In this document: positions 8,145-15,147 of the stretch, piece after piece | How the letters are laid out: every line of letters starts with the position of its first letter | How positions within the stretch are numbered: position 1 is the stretch's first letter | Assembly (NCBI GenBank): GCA_964583765.1 | Contig: CAZOWW010000077.1 | Span: 1-29,257 of the forward strand | Reading direction: 5' to 3' | Origin: CAZOWW01 sp964583765 | Lineage (GTDB): Bacteria > Actinomycetota > Actinomycetes > Actinomycetales > Kineosporiaceae | DNA length: 29,257 nt | Translations under genes and position numbers: made by a program | Notes under the pieces: generated by a model | Databases searched by the model: none | What the model saw: only the letters and a program-made list of their open reading frames with translations | Told to the model about the DNA's origin: nothing

Positions 8145-8561
8145 TCAGGCGCCGCGGAACACCTGCTTGGCGACCGTCATCGCCGAGAACGCCCTGGGCC
8201 ACCCAGCGTAGAAGGCCAGGTGGGTGATCTCCTCGATCAGTTCCTCCTCGGTGACACCGTTCCGTCGCGCCAGCCGCAGGTGGTGGGGAAGCTGTTCGGT
8301 GTTGCCGCCCGCGGTCAACGCCGCGACCGTGATCAGGCTGCGGTCCCTGGGCGACAACTGCGGCCGGGGCCAGAGCTGCCCGAACACCAGGTCGTCCGTG
8401 AAGTCGGCGAACGCCGGTGCGAAGTCGCCGAAAGCCTGCTGCGCGACCGAGAGCGTGGCGGTGTTTGTTCCCTCCCGCTCGCTCGGGCCGGTGCGCGTCG
8501 TGCCGGTGGGCGTAGTCCCCTCGTTGGTGAGGTCCCTGTCGGTGAGGTCCCTGTCGGTCAT
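8145..8561 (-). CDS. Carboxymuconolactone decarboxylase-like protein
   Basis: This 138-aa protein belongs to the CMD/AhpD-like fold family. The segment DRSLITVAALTAGGNTEQLPHH and the following helix pair ending THLAFYAGWPRAFSAM are typical. The CxxC pair of true AhpD peroxidases is absent, so it is closer to gamma-carboxymuconolactone decarboxylase relatives of unproven reaction. The ATG at 8561 is chosen because it has AGGAG 6 bases upstream and overlaps the upstream ORF stop as ATGA. The N-terminus carries a duplicated DRDLT from a 15-bp tandem repeat and a Thr/Gly-rich stretch to about residue 35 that is probably disordered. Confidence 0.88.
   Translation of the reverse strand: MTDRDLTDRDLTNEGTTPTGTTRTGPSEREGTNTATLSVAQQAFGDFAPAFADFTDDLVFGQLWPRPQLSPRDRSLITVAALTAGGNTEQLPHHLRLARRNGVTEEELIEEITHLAFYAGWPRAFSAMTVAKQVFRGA
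8526..8555. repeat. Perfect 15-bp tandem duplication
   Basis: The unit GGTGAGGTCCCTGTC occurs twice head to tail (8526-8540 and 8541-8555), right after the start codon of the CMD-like gene. It adds five residues (DRDLT) in frame, so copy-number change would be neutral for the frame. Confidence 0.9.
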
Positions 8562-8776
8562 GATTGCTCCTGTCGTGAACGGGCTCCTGCCCTGGACGAC
8601 GTGCCGTTCGCGCCGCCCGGCGAGGCCCCGCGCCGGAGGTTCAGCGTGGTCTCGGCGGCCCCACGGGAGATCATCGCCGCGACGTGCTCGGCCCCGTGAC
8701 CGGCGTACCTGGTCCGGTAGGCATGGTCGATCGCCTCTCTCCGGGCCAGGACCTCGCTCCCCGGGCACGATTCCAT
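8558..8776 (-). pseudogene. C-terminal remnant of a DUF2255-type protein
   Basis: This 72-codon ORF contains REAIDHAYRTRYAGHGAEHV followed by AAMISRGAAETTLNLRR. I recognise this as similar to the C-terminal part of DUF2255 proteins. The N-terminal two thirds of such a protein is missing: an in-frame stop lies about 40 bases upstream, and the ArsR gene ends only 76 bases away. The stop overlaps the CMD-like start (ATGA), so the remnant may still be translated and couple that gene. The tail after residue 50 is low-complexity. It could be a functional short peptide, but a deletion remnant is more likely. Confidence 0.5.
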
Positions 8777-8852
8777 GCAAGCAGCGCCGGCGCCCCCCGT
8801 GCCAGGCCGGGATGGTCAGGGGTCCGGCAGTACCCCTCTCCCCGTCCGGCCG

Positions 8853-9185
8853 CTATGCCTCGAGGCCTGCGTCGGCCGCGAGCGCCGTCCGGCTGCCGGA
8901 GAGGACGGCGTCGAGCAACCCGGGGAAGGCCTGGTCGAGCTCAACCCGACGCAGCCGGTTCAGCGATCGGGTGCCGCTCTTGGTGGTGGCGATCACGCCA
9001 GACTCGCGCAGGACCCGGAAGTGGTGGGTCAGGGTGCTCTTGGTGACCGAGACCTGGAACGTCCCGCACTCACGGTCGTCAGTGACCGCAAGCTCGGCGA
9101 CGATCGAGAGCCTGATCGGGTCGGCGAGGGCATTGAGGACCGCGAAGAGGTCCAACCGCTCGGGCTGGGGCGGCACTCCCCGCAT
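8853..9185 (-). CDS. ArsR/SmtB-family winged-helix repressor
   Basis: The 110-aa product is the usual length for ArsR regulators. Residues about 10-85 form the winged helix, with LADPIRLSIVAEL and the recognition helix TKSTLTHHFRVLRESGVI. No CxC metal-binding motif is visible; the only Cys lies in DDRECGTF between the second and third helices, so it may sense an organic or redox signal. The ATG at 9185 is preferred over an earlier in-frame start because GGAGG precedes it by 7 bases. It leads the leftward operon and diverges from the oxidoreductase at 9361, with a palindrome in the shared gap. Confidence 0.9.
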   Translation of the reverse strand: MRGVPPQPERLDLFAVLNALADPIRLSIVAELAVTDDRECGTFQVSVTKSTLTHHFRVLRESGVIATTKSGTRSLNRLRRVELDQAFPGLLDAVLSGSRTALAADAGLEA

Positions 9186-9324
9186 GGCTGCTCCTCCGGT
9201 CGCCGTCCCGATCCTTCGGTGACCACCTGCGGATCGCATCCCGGTACCGCCCGGACGCCGTCGGCATCCTGCGCGGACGCGGTCGAGAGCTCATCCTAGG
9301 TCGATGGTTCGCCGACCTTCTAAT

Positions 9325-9360
9325 TTGATTGTACGAGAACAATCCTACTACGGTGCAGTC
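9325..9360 (+). promoter_or_regulatory. Leaderless promoter with palindromic operator for the oxidoreductase
   Basis: A perfect inverted repeat GATTGT-N6-ACAATC occupies 9327-9344. TTGATT (9325-9330) can serve as -35 and TACGGT (9349-9354) as -10, with an 18-base spacer. The -10 is followed by six bases and then ATG, the pattern of actinobacterial leaderless genes, and no Shine-Dalgarno site is present. A TACAAT on the opposite strand (9333-9328) overlaps the palindrome and could be the -10 of the arsR operon. A repressor bound here would block both directions; ArsR is the obvious candidate. Confidence 0.65.
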
Positions 9361-10347
9361 ATGCGCACCTTGGAGATGACCGAACCCGGAACCGCTGACG
9401 TCCTCCGCCTCACCGACCGGCCGGTACCGGCCCCTGGACCCGGCCAGGTGCTGATCCGGGTCACCTTCGCGGGGCTGAACTTCGCCGATGCCCTCGCCCG
9501 GCGCGGAGCCCCCGGCTATGCCCTGAACTGGCCCTTCGTGCCCGGACTGGAGGTCGCGGGAACGGTCGAGGGGCCGGTCGGTGACGGGGTCGGACACCTG
9601 GTGCCCGGCGACCAGGTCGTCGCCCTCACCCCCGGCGGCGGCGGCTTCGCCGAGTACGTCGTGGCCGACGCCCGCCTGGCCAGCCCCGTCCCGGCCGGGG
9701 TCGACCTCGCCACGGCCAGCACCGTCCCGGTGACCTGGGCCACCGCGCTCGGGTTGGTCCGACGAGCCCTTCCGGTCACCGGGGAGTCAGTCCTGATCAC
9801 CAGTGCCGCCGGTGGGGTCGGCTCCGCCCTGGCCACCGTGCTCACCCGGCACGGCATCACCCGCGTGATCGGTGGAATCAGTTCGGCGGCCAAGTCCTCG
9901 GCCCTGCGTGGGGGCGTCGTCCCGGTGGTGCGCGGCGAGGACTTCTTCGCCCGCGCCGTCGAGGCCGCCGGGGGACCCATCGACGTGGTCCTCGACTCGG
10001 TCGGTGGTCCCGTCCTCGGCGAGGCCGCCTCCCACCTCGCCACCGGCGGGCGACTGATCTCCTACGGTGCCGCGGCCGGCCACCCCGATCCGGACAGCCC
10101 CGGACCCGCAGCCCTGCGCAAGAACAACCTCACCGTCTCCGGCTTCAGCATCCTGGGCCTGGCCCGCTCGGCTCCCCAGCGCGTCGAGGCCCTCGTCACC
10201 GGCTCCCTCACCCTCCTCGGCGACGGACTCGAGATCCCCACGCCCACGCTCGTGGGCTGGGACGGGCTCGTCGAGGCCCATCTGCGCCAGAGCGAGGGGC
10301 TCACCACCGGCAAGGTCGTGCTCGCGGCGGTCACGGGCGAGGGCTGA
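9361..10347 (+). CDS. Zinc-independent NAD(P)H:quinone oxidoreductase-type MDR protein
   Basis: This 328-aa protein is a medium-chain dehydrogenase/reductase of the quinone oxidoreductase (zeta-crystallin) type, likely reducing quinones or enone-type carbonyls with NADPH. The N-terminal GroES-like domain carries GQVLIRVTFAGLNFADAL, lacks zinc ligands, and is followed by the Rossmann motif ITSAAGGVGSALA near 145-157. Later GGRLISYGAAAG matches the family. The ATG at 9361 gives the normal N-terminus. A GTG/ATG at 9304 would add an unrelated tail and destroy the leaderless promoter. It diverges from arsR and is probably controlled with the ADH and CMD genes. Confidence 0.9.
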   Translation: MRTLEMTEPGTADVLRLTDRPVPAPGPGQVLIRVTFAGLNFADALARRGAPGYALNWPFVPGLEVAGTVEGPVGDGVGHLVPGDQVVALTPGGGGFAEYVVADARLASPVPAGVDLATASTVPVTWATALGLVRRALPVTGESVLITSAAGGVGSALATVLTRHGITRVIGGISSAAKSSALRGGVVPVVRGEDFFARAVEAAGGPIDVVLDSVGGPVLGEAASHLATGGRLISYGAAAGHPDPDSPGPAALRKNNLTVSGFSILGLARSAPQRVEALVTGSLTLLGDGLEIPTPTLVGWDGLVEAHLRQSEGLTTGKVVLAAVTGEG

Positions 10348-10351
10348 GGGC

Positions 10352-10395
10352 CGCTGACCCCACTCTCCCGCCGCCAAACCCCCGCTGGGTCAGCG
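10352..10395 (+). terminator. Weak inverted repeat after the oxidoreductase gene
   Basis: CGCTGACCC (10352-10360) pairs perfectly with GGGTCAGCG (10387-10395). The loop is 26 bases, so it is a poor intrinsic terminator, but it lies 4 bases after the stop codon. Confidence 0.3.
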
Positions 10396-10452
10396 CTGCC
10401 CCAGGCCCGAACCCGCGGGGTCAGGAACGCGCCGGAACCGCCGACACACAGA

Positions 10453-10477
10453 AGCCCGGGAGGACACCTCCCGGGCT
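10453..10477 (-). terminator. Terminator of the tRNA-Leu transcript
   Basis: A perfect 11-bp stem (AGCCCGGGAGG with its complement) has a 3-base loop. It lies 43 bases past the 3' end of the tRNA, and on the minus strand it is followed by the T-rich TTCTGTGTG. It could also stop rightward transcription from the oxidoreductase gene. Confidence 0.8.
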
Positions 10478-10520
10478 CATCTCTTGATCGATATCAGAGG
10501 CTTTCGCCACCACTGCTCAG

Positions 10521-10604
10521 TGCGCGAGGGGGGAGTTGAACCCCCACGTCCTTTCGGACACAGGAACCTGAATCCTGCGCGTCTGCCTATTCCGCCACTC
10601 GCGC
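10521..10604 (-). tRNA. tRNA-Leu (anticodon CAG)
   Basis: The 84-base gene folds as a class II tRNA. The acceptor stem GCGCGAG pairs with CTCGCGC, with A as discriminator base. The anticodon stem CAGGA/TCCTG holds loop TTCAGGT with anticodon CAG. A long variable arm follows (GTCCGAAAGGAC-like), and the T-arm GGGGGTTCAACTCCCCC is canonical. CCA is not encoded. A tRNA-Leu next to fhaA is the arrangement known from mycobacteria and relatives. Confidence 0.96.
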
Positions 10605-10752
10605 GCGCCGTGAAGAAGGCTATCACGGCCCCCTGCGCCACCCCGACCGCGTTTCCGCGACCCCGTTCCCTGCTCCGCCGCCGCCCCGGCCGTCCCGTGC
10701 GCCGACCGACGACATGCCTGAGGCTTTCTCTGCCCCCGGTCCACCGGGGATC

Positions 10753-10782
10753 TCAACCGGATGGCGGAAGGGCGGCTACCCT
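10753..10782 (+). promoter_or_regulatory. Candidate promoter of the fhaA-pknB operon
   Basis: TCAACC (10753-10758) and TACCCT (10777-10782) are spaced by 18 bases and lie about 50 bases before fhaA. The -10 fits the TANNNT pattern. The -35 is weak. Confidence 0.35.
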
Positions 10783-10831
10783 GATGGCGGGTACGGCTCG
10801 CCGGCGGGAGCCGGACGGAGGGAGGTGCGCG

Positions 10832-11737
10832 ATGGGCGTGCTCGACCGGTTCGAGAAGGGCATCGAGCGAGCGGTCAACGGCGCCTTCGCGAAGGCCTTC
10901 CGCAGCGAGGTCCAGCCGGTGGAGATCGCCAGCGCCCTGCGGCGCGAGCTCGACGACCGCGCGACGATCATCGGGCGGGGCCGCACCCTCGTGCCCAACA
11001 CCTTCGTCGTGGAGCTCGGCCCCGACGACCACGAGCGGCTCGGCGACTGGCAGGAGGCGCTCGCGGACGAACTGCGCGCCGTCATCCACGACCACGCCGC
11101 CCACCAGCGATACGCCTTCGTCGGCCCCGTCACCGTCGAGTTCGGACGCGCGGAGGACCTCGACACCGGCCTCTTCCGGGTGCGCAGCACCACCACCCGT
11201 CCCAGCGAGATCGCCGCCCCCGAACGTCCGGCCGCCGGACCCGCCCCCTACGCCCCGTCACCCGCGCCCCCCATGGCCGCCCCGGCCCAGCCCGCCGCGG
11301 TCGAGGGGTGGCCCGAACCGGTGCCTCCGGGCGCCGTCCGGCCCGAACCGTCGGCCCCGGCCCCGGTCGCTCCCGCGCGGGTCGGCGCGGCGGTCTCCCC
11401 GCCGCGCAGCACTCCCGCCCCGGCCCAGCCCGCCGCCCCACCCGCGCCCGCGCCGCTGGTCGTCACCCTCGACGTCGACGGCCGCCCGTACCAGGTGCGC
11501 CAGCCCGTCACCGTCGTCGGCCGAGGGGTGGACGCCGACATCGTCCTGGACGACCCCGGCGTCTCCCGTCGGCACGCCGAGATCCACGTCATGGACGGGC
11601 GCGCCCGGGTGATCGACCTCGGCTCGACGAACGGCACCTTCGTGGACGGCGAGCGCGTCCACGCGGGCGTCCTCACCGACGGCAGTGCGATCACGATCGG
11701 CCGGACCCGGATCATCGTGCACACCGGGACCGGGTGA
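10832..11737 (+). CDS. fhaA: FHA domain protein FhaA (DUF3662 plus FHA)
   Basis: The 301-aa protein has the two-domain layout of actinobacterial FhaA. An N-terminal DUF3662 domain (about 1-115; start MGVLDRFEKGIERAVNG, then EVQPVEIASALRRELD) is followed by a long Pro/Ala linker (about 125-205) and a C-terminal FHA domain (209-296) with GRGVDADIVLDDPGVSRRHA and LGSTNGTFVDG, the phosphothreonine-binding loops. In mycobacteria FhaA binds phosphorylated partners such as the MviN/MurJ pseudokinase domain and restrains peptidoglycan synthesis at poles and septum. GGAGG lies 7 bases before the ATG. It is the first gene of the seven-gene operon. Confidence 0.95.
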   Translation: MGVLDRFEKGIERAVNGAFAKAFRSEVQPVEIASALRRELDDRATIIGRGRTLVPNTFVVELGPDDHERLGDWQEALADELRAVIHDHAAHQRYAFVGPVTVEFGRAEDLDTGLFRVRSTTTRPSEIAAPERPAAGPAPYAPSPAPPMAAPAQPAAVEGWPEPVPPGAVRPEPSAPAPVAPARVGAAVSPPRSTPAPAQPAAPPAPAPLVVTLDVDGRPYQVRQPVTVVGRGVDADIVLDDPGVSRRHAEIHVMDGRARVIDLGSTNGTFVDGERVHAGVLTDGSAITIGRTRIIVHTGTG

Positions 11738-11747
11738 GCTCTCGCAG

Positions 11748-12257
11748 ATGAGCGAGTTGACCCTCACCCTTCTCCGGTTCGGATACCTGGCCGCCCTGTG
11801 GCTCATGGTGCTGGCCATCGTCCTCGTCCTGCGCCGGGACATCTACGGCACGCAGGTCACCCGCCGACAGTCGAACACCCGCACCCCCCGGAGCCCGCGT
11901 GGCCCCGGCGAGATCCGCGGCTCGACCCCACCTCCCCCCACCCCCGCGGACCTGGATCGTCCGCGCACCCCTCGCAGCCTGGTCGTCACGGAGGGATCCC
12001 TCCAGGGCACCACCATCGCGCTCGGGCAGGCGCCGATCCTCATCGGCCGTGCCCCCGAGTGCACGTTGGTACTCGATGACGACTTCGCCTCGGGACGGCA
12101 CGCCCGGTTGTCGTTCCATGAAGGGCAGTGGATGGTGGAGGATCTCGGGTCAACGAACGGCACCTTCCTCGGACGTGCCCGTGTCGACCGGCCACTGCCG
12201 GTCGAGCCGGGCACCCCGGTGCGGGTGGGCCGGACCGTTCTCGAGCTGCGGAGGTAG
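11748..12257 (+). CDS. fhaB: Membrane-anchored FHA domain protein FhaB
   Basis: The 169-aa protein has one N-terminal membrane helix (about 7-29), a positively charged and Pro-rich juxtamembrane region (about 30-75) and a C-terminal FHA domain (84-165) with IGRAPECTLVLDD and LGSTNGTFLG. The phosphothreonine loop reads SGRHA rather than the common SRRHA. FhaB (FipA in mycobacteria) links Ser/Thr kinases to the division machinery. It starts 10 bases after fhaA without a clear Shine-Dalgarno site, so translation probably depends on fhaA. The next gene begins 3 bases after its stop. Confidence 0.93.
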   Translation: MSELTLTLLRFGYLAALWLMVLAIVLVLRRDIYGTQVTRRQSNTRTPRSPRGPGEIRGSTPPPPTPADLDRPRTPRSLVVTEGSLQGTTIALGQAPILIGRAPECTLVLDDDFASGRHARLSFHEGQWMVEDLGSTNGTFLGRARVDRPLPVEPGTPVRVGRTVLELRR

Positions 12258-12260
12258 CGG

Positions 12261-13721
12261 TTGCCCATCGCCCTGCGCTACGCCGCGCGATCCGATGTCG
12301 GACTCCTGCGTTCCAACAACCAGGACTCCGGGTACGCGGGTCCGCACCTGCTGGTGGTCGCCGACGGAATGGGTGGCCATGCGGGCGGTGACATCGCGTC
12401 GTCCCTGGCCATCGGGGAACTCGCCGCTCTGGACGGGGAGTCCCACGGGTCCGACGACGCGTTGGCGCACCTCGCCGGTGCGGTACGGACGGCGCATGCC
12501 GACCTCCTCGACCGGGTGGCCGAGGAGCCCTACCTGTGCGGCATGGGGACGACGGTCACCGCCCTGCTGCGCACCGGCAACCGGCTCGCGCTCGCCCACA
12601 TCGGTGACTCCCGGGCGTACCTGCTCCGCGACGGGATGCTGGTGCAGATCACCCGCGACCACACCTTCGTGCAGTCGCTGGTCGACGACGGCCGGTTGAC
12701 CCCGGAGGAGGCCGAGCACCACCCGCAGCGGCACGTCATCATCCGCGTGCTCAGTGACGTGGTCACGGACACCACCCCGGACCTGTCCATGCGCGAGACG
12801 CACATCGGTGACCGCTACCTGCTCTGCTCCGACGGGCTGTCCGGCGTGGTCAGCCACGAGACCCTCGAGGCCACACTCTGTGAGCAGGAGGATCCCGGCG
12901 CCGCCTGCGAGGCCCTCGTGCAGCTCGCCCTGCGCGCCGGGGCCCCGGACAACGTCACCTGCGTGGTCGCGGACGTGGTGGACGCCGGCGCGATCACGGA
13001 CACCGTGCCCGTGGTGGTCGGTGCTGCCAGCCTGCGCCAACCCGCCCGGCGCGGACCCGTCGCCACGTCCTCGGCCGCCGAGCGGGCGGCCGCGCTCACC
13101 GCGCCACCCGTGGACGCCGAACCCGAACCGGAACGCCCCCGCCGCCGCCGGGTCGTGCTGCGGCTGCTGGCCCTGTGCGTGGTCGTGGCGGGCGTGACCG
13201 CCGCCGGGGCAGGCACCTGGAGCTGGGTGAACGACCAGTACTACGTCGGTTCCGCCAACGGCTCGGTCGCCGTGTTCCGCGGCCTGCCGCAGAGCATCGG
13301 CCCGCTGTCCCTGTCCAGCGTGCAGCAGACCTACCCCGATCTCCCCGTGACCCATCTGCCGCGCTTCTGGCGGGACCGGGTCAGCCAGGGCATCGAGGCG
13401 GACAACCTGGCGGAGACACAGAAGATCCTCACCACCCTGCGCCAGCAGGCCCAGACCTGCCTGACGACCCGGCGTCCAACCGTGACCACCACGACCAGGC
13501 CCGCGGTCTCCTCACCGTCCTCGACCCTGTCGCCGAACAGCCCGCACGCCTCCGGCAGCACCTCGGCGGCGACCAAGCCGACGCCGAGCAGTCCCGCGAC
13601 GTCCCGGACGGTCCCGTATCCCGCCGCCACGCCCACGCGGGCCGCGACGAGCCCCGCGGGCGCCGCCACGACCACGACGACCGCCCCGGCCGGCGCGACC
13701 GACTGCGACGGCCTCGGATGA
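12261..13721 (+). CDS. pstP: PP2C-family Ser/Thr protein phosphatase PstP
   Basis: This is the phosphatase that reverses PknA/PknB phosphorylation. It is 486 aa: a cytoplasmic PP2C catalytic domain (1-240), an Arg-rich juxtamembrane segment, a single membrane helix (about 295-318) and an extracellular part ending in a Thr/Ser/Pro-rich tail. Metal-binding motifs VADGMGGHAGGD (near 34-45), GDSRAYLLR and CSDGLSG are intact. It starts at TTG (12261) with GGAGG in front; no better in-frame start exists. The tail has repeated TTT/TTTT stretches and a final Cys, and may be glycosylated, which is inference. Confidence 0.95.
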   Translation: MPIALRYAARSDVGLLRSNNQDSGYAGPHLLVVADGMGGHAGGDIASSLAIGELAALDGESHGSDDALAHLAGAVRTAHADLLDRVAEEPYLCGMGTTVTALLRTGNRLALAHIGDSRAYLLRDGMLVQITRDHTFVQSLVDDGRLTPEEAEHHPQRHVIIRVLSDVVTDTTPDLSMRETHIGDRYLLCSDGLSGVVSHETLEATLCEQEDPGAACEALVQLALRAGAPDNVTCVVADVVDAGAITDTVPVVVGAASLRQPARRGPVATSSAAERAAALTAPPVDAEPEPERPRRRRVVLRLLALCVVVAGVTAAGAGTWSWVNDQYYVGSANGSVAVFRGLPQSIGPLSLSSVQQTYPDLPVTHLPRFWRDRVSQGIEADNLAETQKILTTLRQQAQTCLTTRRPTVTTTTRPAVSSPSSTLSPNSPHASGSTSAATKPTPSSPATSRTVPYPAATPTRAATSPAGAATTTTTAPAGATDCDGLG

Positions 13722-13753
13722 GCCCCCTCCCCCGACCCACCGGGACCGGCTGA
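13718..13753 (+). CDS. 11-codon micro-ORF linking pstP to rodA
   Basis: ATG at 13718 overlaps the pstP stop (ATGA). The frame reads MSPLPRPTGTG and ends in TGA at 13751-13753, whose last base is the A of the rodA start codon (TGATG). It thus closes the only real gap between pstP and rodA by stop-start overlaps at both ends. No Shine-Dalgarno site precedes rodA, so terminating ribosomes may re-initiate there. It could be chance, but both overlaps fit translational coupling. Confidence 0.35.
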   Translation: MSPLPRPTGTG

Positions 13754-15147
13754 TGGCTGTCGTCACCGCCGTCGCACCCCCCACCCGGCGCAACGTCGAG
13801 GCCGTGCTCCTCGTCCTCGCGCTCGGGGTGGTACTGGGTGCGTACGCGCTGGTGGGGCTTGCGCGGGACGACCGCGTGCCACCGGATCTCGCCGCCTACG
13901 GCCTCGGCCTGGCCGCACTGGTCGGCGTCGTGCACGGCGTCCTGCGGTGGCGTGCCCGCTACGCCGACCCGACCCTGCTGCCGATCGCGACCGTCCTCAA
14001 CGGCCTCGGACTCGTGATCATCCACCGGCTCGACCTGGTGGAACACCGGGCCTTCGGCGCCACCCTGGCTCCCAAGCAGCTCCTGTGGAGCGCGATCGGC
14101 GTCGTCCTCGCCGTCGTCGTCCTGCTCGCCGTGCGCGACCACCGGGTGCTCTCCCGCTTCACCTACACGGCGATGGCGGCCGGGCTCGGCCTGCTCCTGC
14201 TCCCGCTGGTCCCGGGGCTGGGGAGCAGCATCCACGGCGCCCGCATCTGGATCCGGCTCGGCTCGATGTCGTTCCAGCCCGGCGAGCTCGCCAAGATCTG
14301 CCTCGCCCTGTTCTTCGCCGGCTACCTGGTCACCGCGCGGGACTCGCTCTCGTTGGTGGGACGCCGAGTGCTCGGCCTGCGCCTGCCCCGCGGGCGGGAC
14401 CTGGGCCCGATCCTGGTGGCCTGGGCGTTGAGCCTGGGCGTCCTGATCTTCGAGCGGGACCTCGGCACCTCGCTCCTCTTCTTCGGGCTCTTCGTCGCCC
14501 TCCTCTACGTGGCCACCGAACGGCTCAGCTGGATCGTCATCGGCCTGCTCCTGTTCTTCGGCGGGGCGTTCACCGCCTGGACGGCCTTCGCACACGTGCA
14601 GGAGCGGGTGAACATCTGGCTGCACCCCTTCGACCCGCACTTCGCGGCCAGCAGCTACCAGCTCGTCCAGGGGCTCTACGGCATGGCCAGCGGCGGCCTG
14701 CTCGGCACCGGCCTGGCGCAGGGCCGGCCGAACATCGTGCCCTATGCGGAGAGCGACTTCATCGTCGCCTCGATCGGCGAGGAGCTGGGGCTCACCGGAC
14801 TCTTCGCGATCTTCCTGCTGTACCTCGTCCTGGTTCAGCGCGGTATGCGCACCGCCATCGGGGTACGGGACGGGTTCGGCAAGCTCCTGACCGCCGGGTT
14901 GTCCTTCAGCATGGCGCTCCAGGTCTTCGTGGTCGCCGGCGGCGTCACCCGGCTGATCCCGCTGACCGGGCTGACCATGCCGCTCCTGGCGTACGGGGGG
15001 TCCTCGCTCGTGTCCAACTGGGTGATCGTCGGACTGCTCCTGCGTATCTCGGACGCCGCACGTCGCCCCTCTCCGGAGATACCCGCCACGCCCGTCCCCA
15101 GCCCCGCACCCACAGCGCCCACGGAGTCCACGGAGGAGGCCGCCTGA
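13753..15147 (+). CDS. rodA: SEDS peptidoglycan glycosyltransferase (RodA/FtsW family)
   Basis: The 464-aa protein has ten or more membrane helices and polymerises lipid II glycan chains. SEDS signatures are clear: GARIWIRLGSMSFQPGELAK, FERDLGTSLLFFGLF with the essential Asp, the loop FDPHFAASSYQLVQGLYGMA, GLGLAQG-like GTGLAQGRPN, ESDFIVASIGEELGLTG, and LPLLAYGGSS-like MPLLAYGGSSLVSNW. By position it corresponds to mycobacterial rodA; an FtsW label would be equally valid by family. The C-terminus is Pro-rich. Its stop overlaps the pbpA start by one base, matching the usual pairing of a SEDS polymerase with a class B PBP. Confidence 0.95.
   Translation: MAVVTAVAPPTRRNVEAVLLVLALGVVLGAYALVGLARDDRVPPDLAAYGLGLAALVGVVHGVLRWRARYADPTLLPIATVLNGLGLVIIHRLDLVEHRAFGATLAPKQLLWSAIGVVLAVVVLLAVRDHRVLSRFTYTAMAAGLGLLLLPLVPGLGSSIHGARIWIRLGSMSFQPGELAKICLALFFAGYLVTARDSLSLVGRRVLGLRLPRGRDLGPILVAWALSLGVLIFERDLGTSLLFFGLFVALLYVATERLSWIVIGLLLFFGGAFTAWTAFAHVQERVNIWLHPFDPHFAASSYQLVQGLYGMASGGLLGTGLAQGRPNIVPYAESDFIVASIGEELGLTGLFAIFLLYLVLVQRGMRTAIGVRDGFGKLLTAGLSFSMALQVFVVAGGVTRLIPLTGLTMPLLAYGGSSLVSNWVIVGLLLRISDAARRPSPEIPATPVPSPAPTAPTESTEEAA

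Noticed and set aside
6813..8699. Plus-strand open frame of 628 codons over the ADH and CMD-like genes
   Set aside because: It is antisense to well-supported genes and has shadow-type composition.
8145..8780. Longer form of the CMD-like gene starting at 8780
   Set aside because: The extra 73 residues are Arg/Gly-rich shadow sequence, and the ATG at 8561 has a proper ribosome site and an ATGA overlap.
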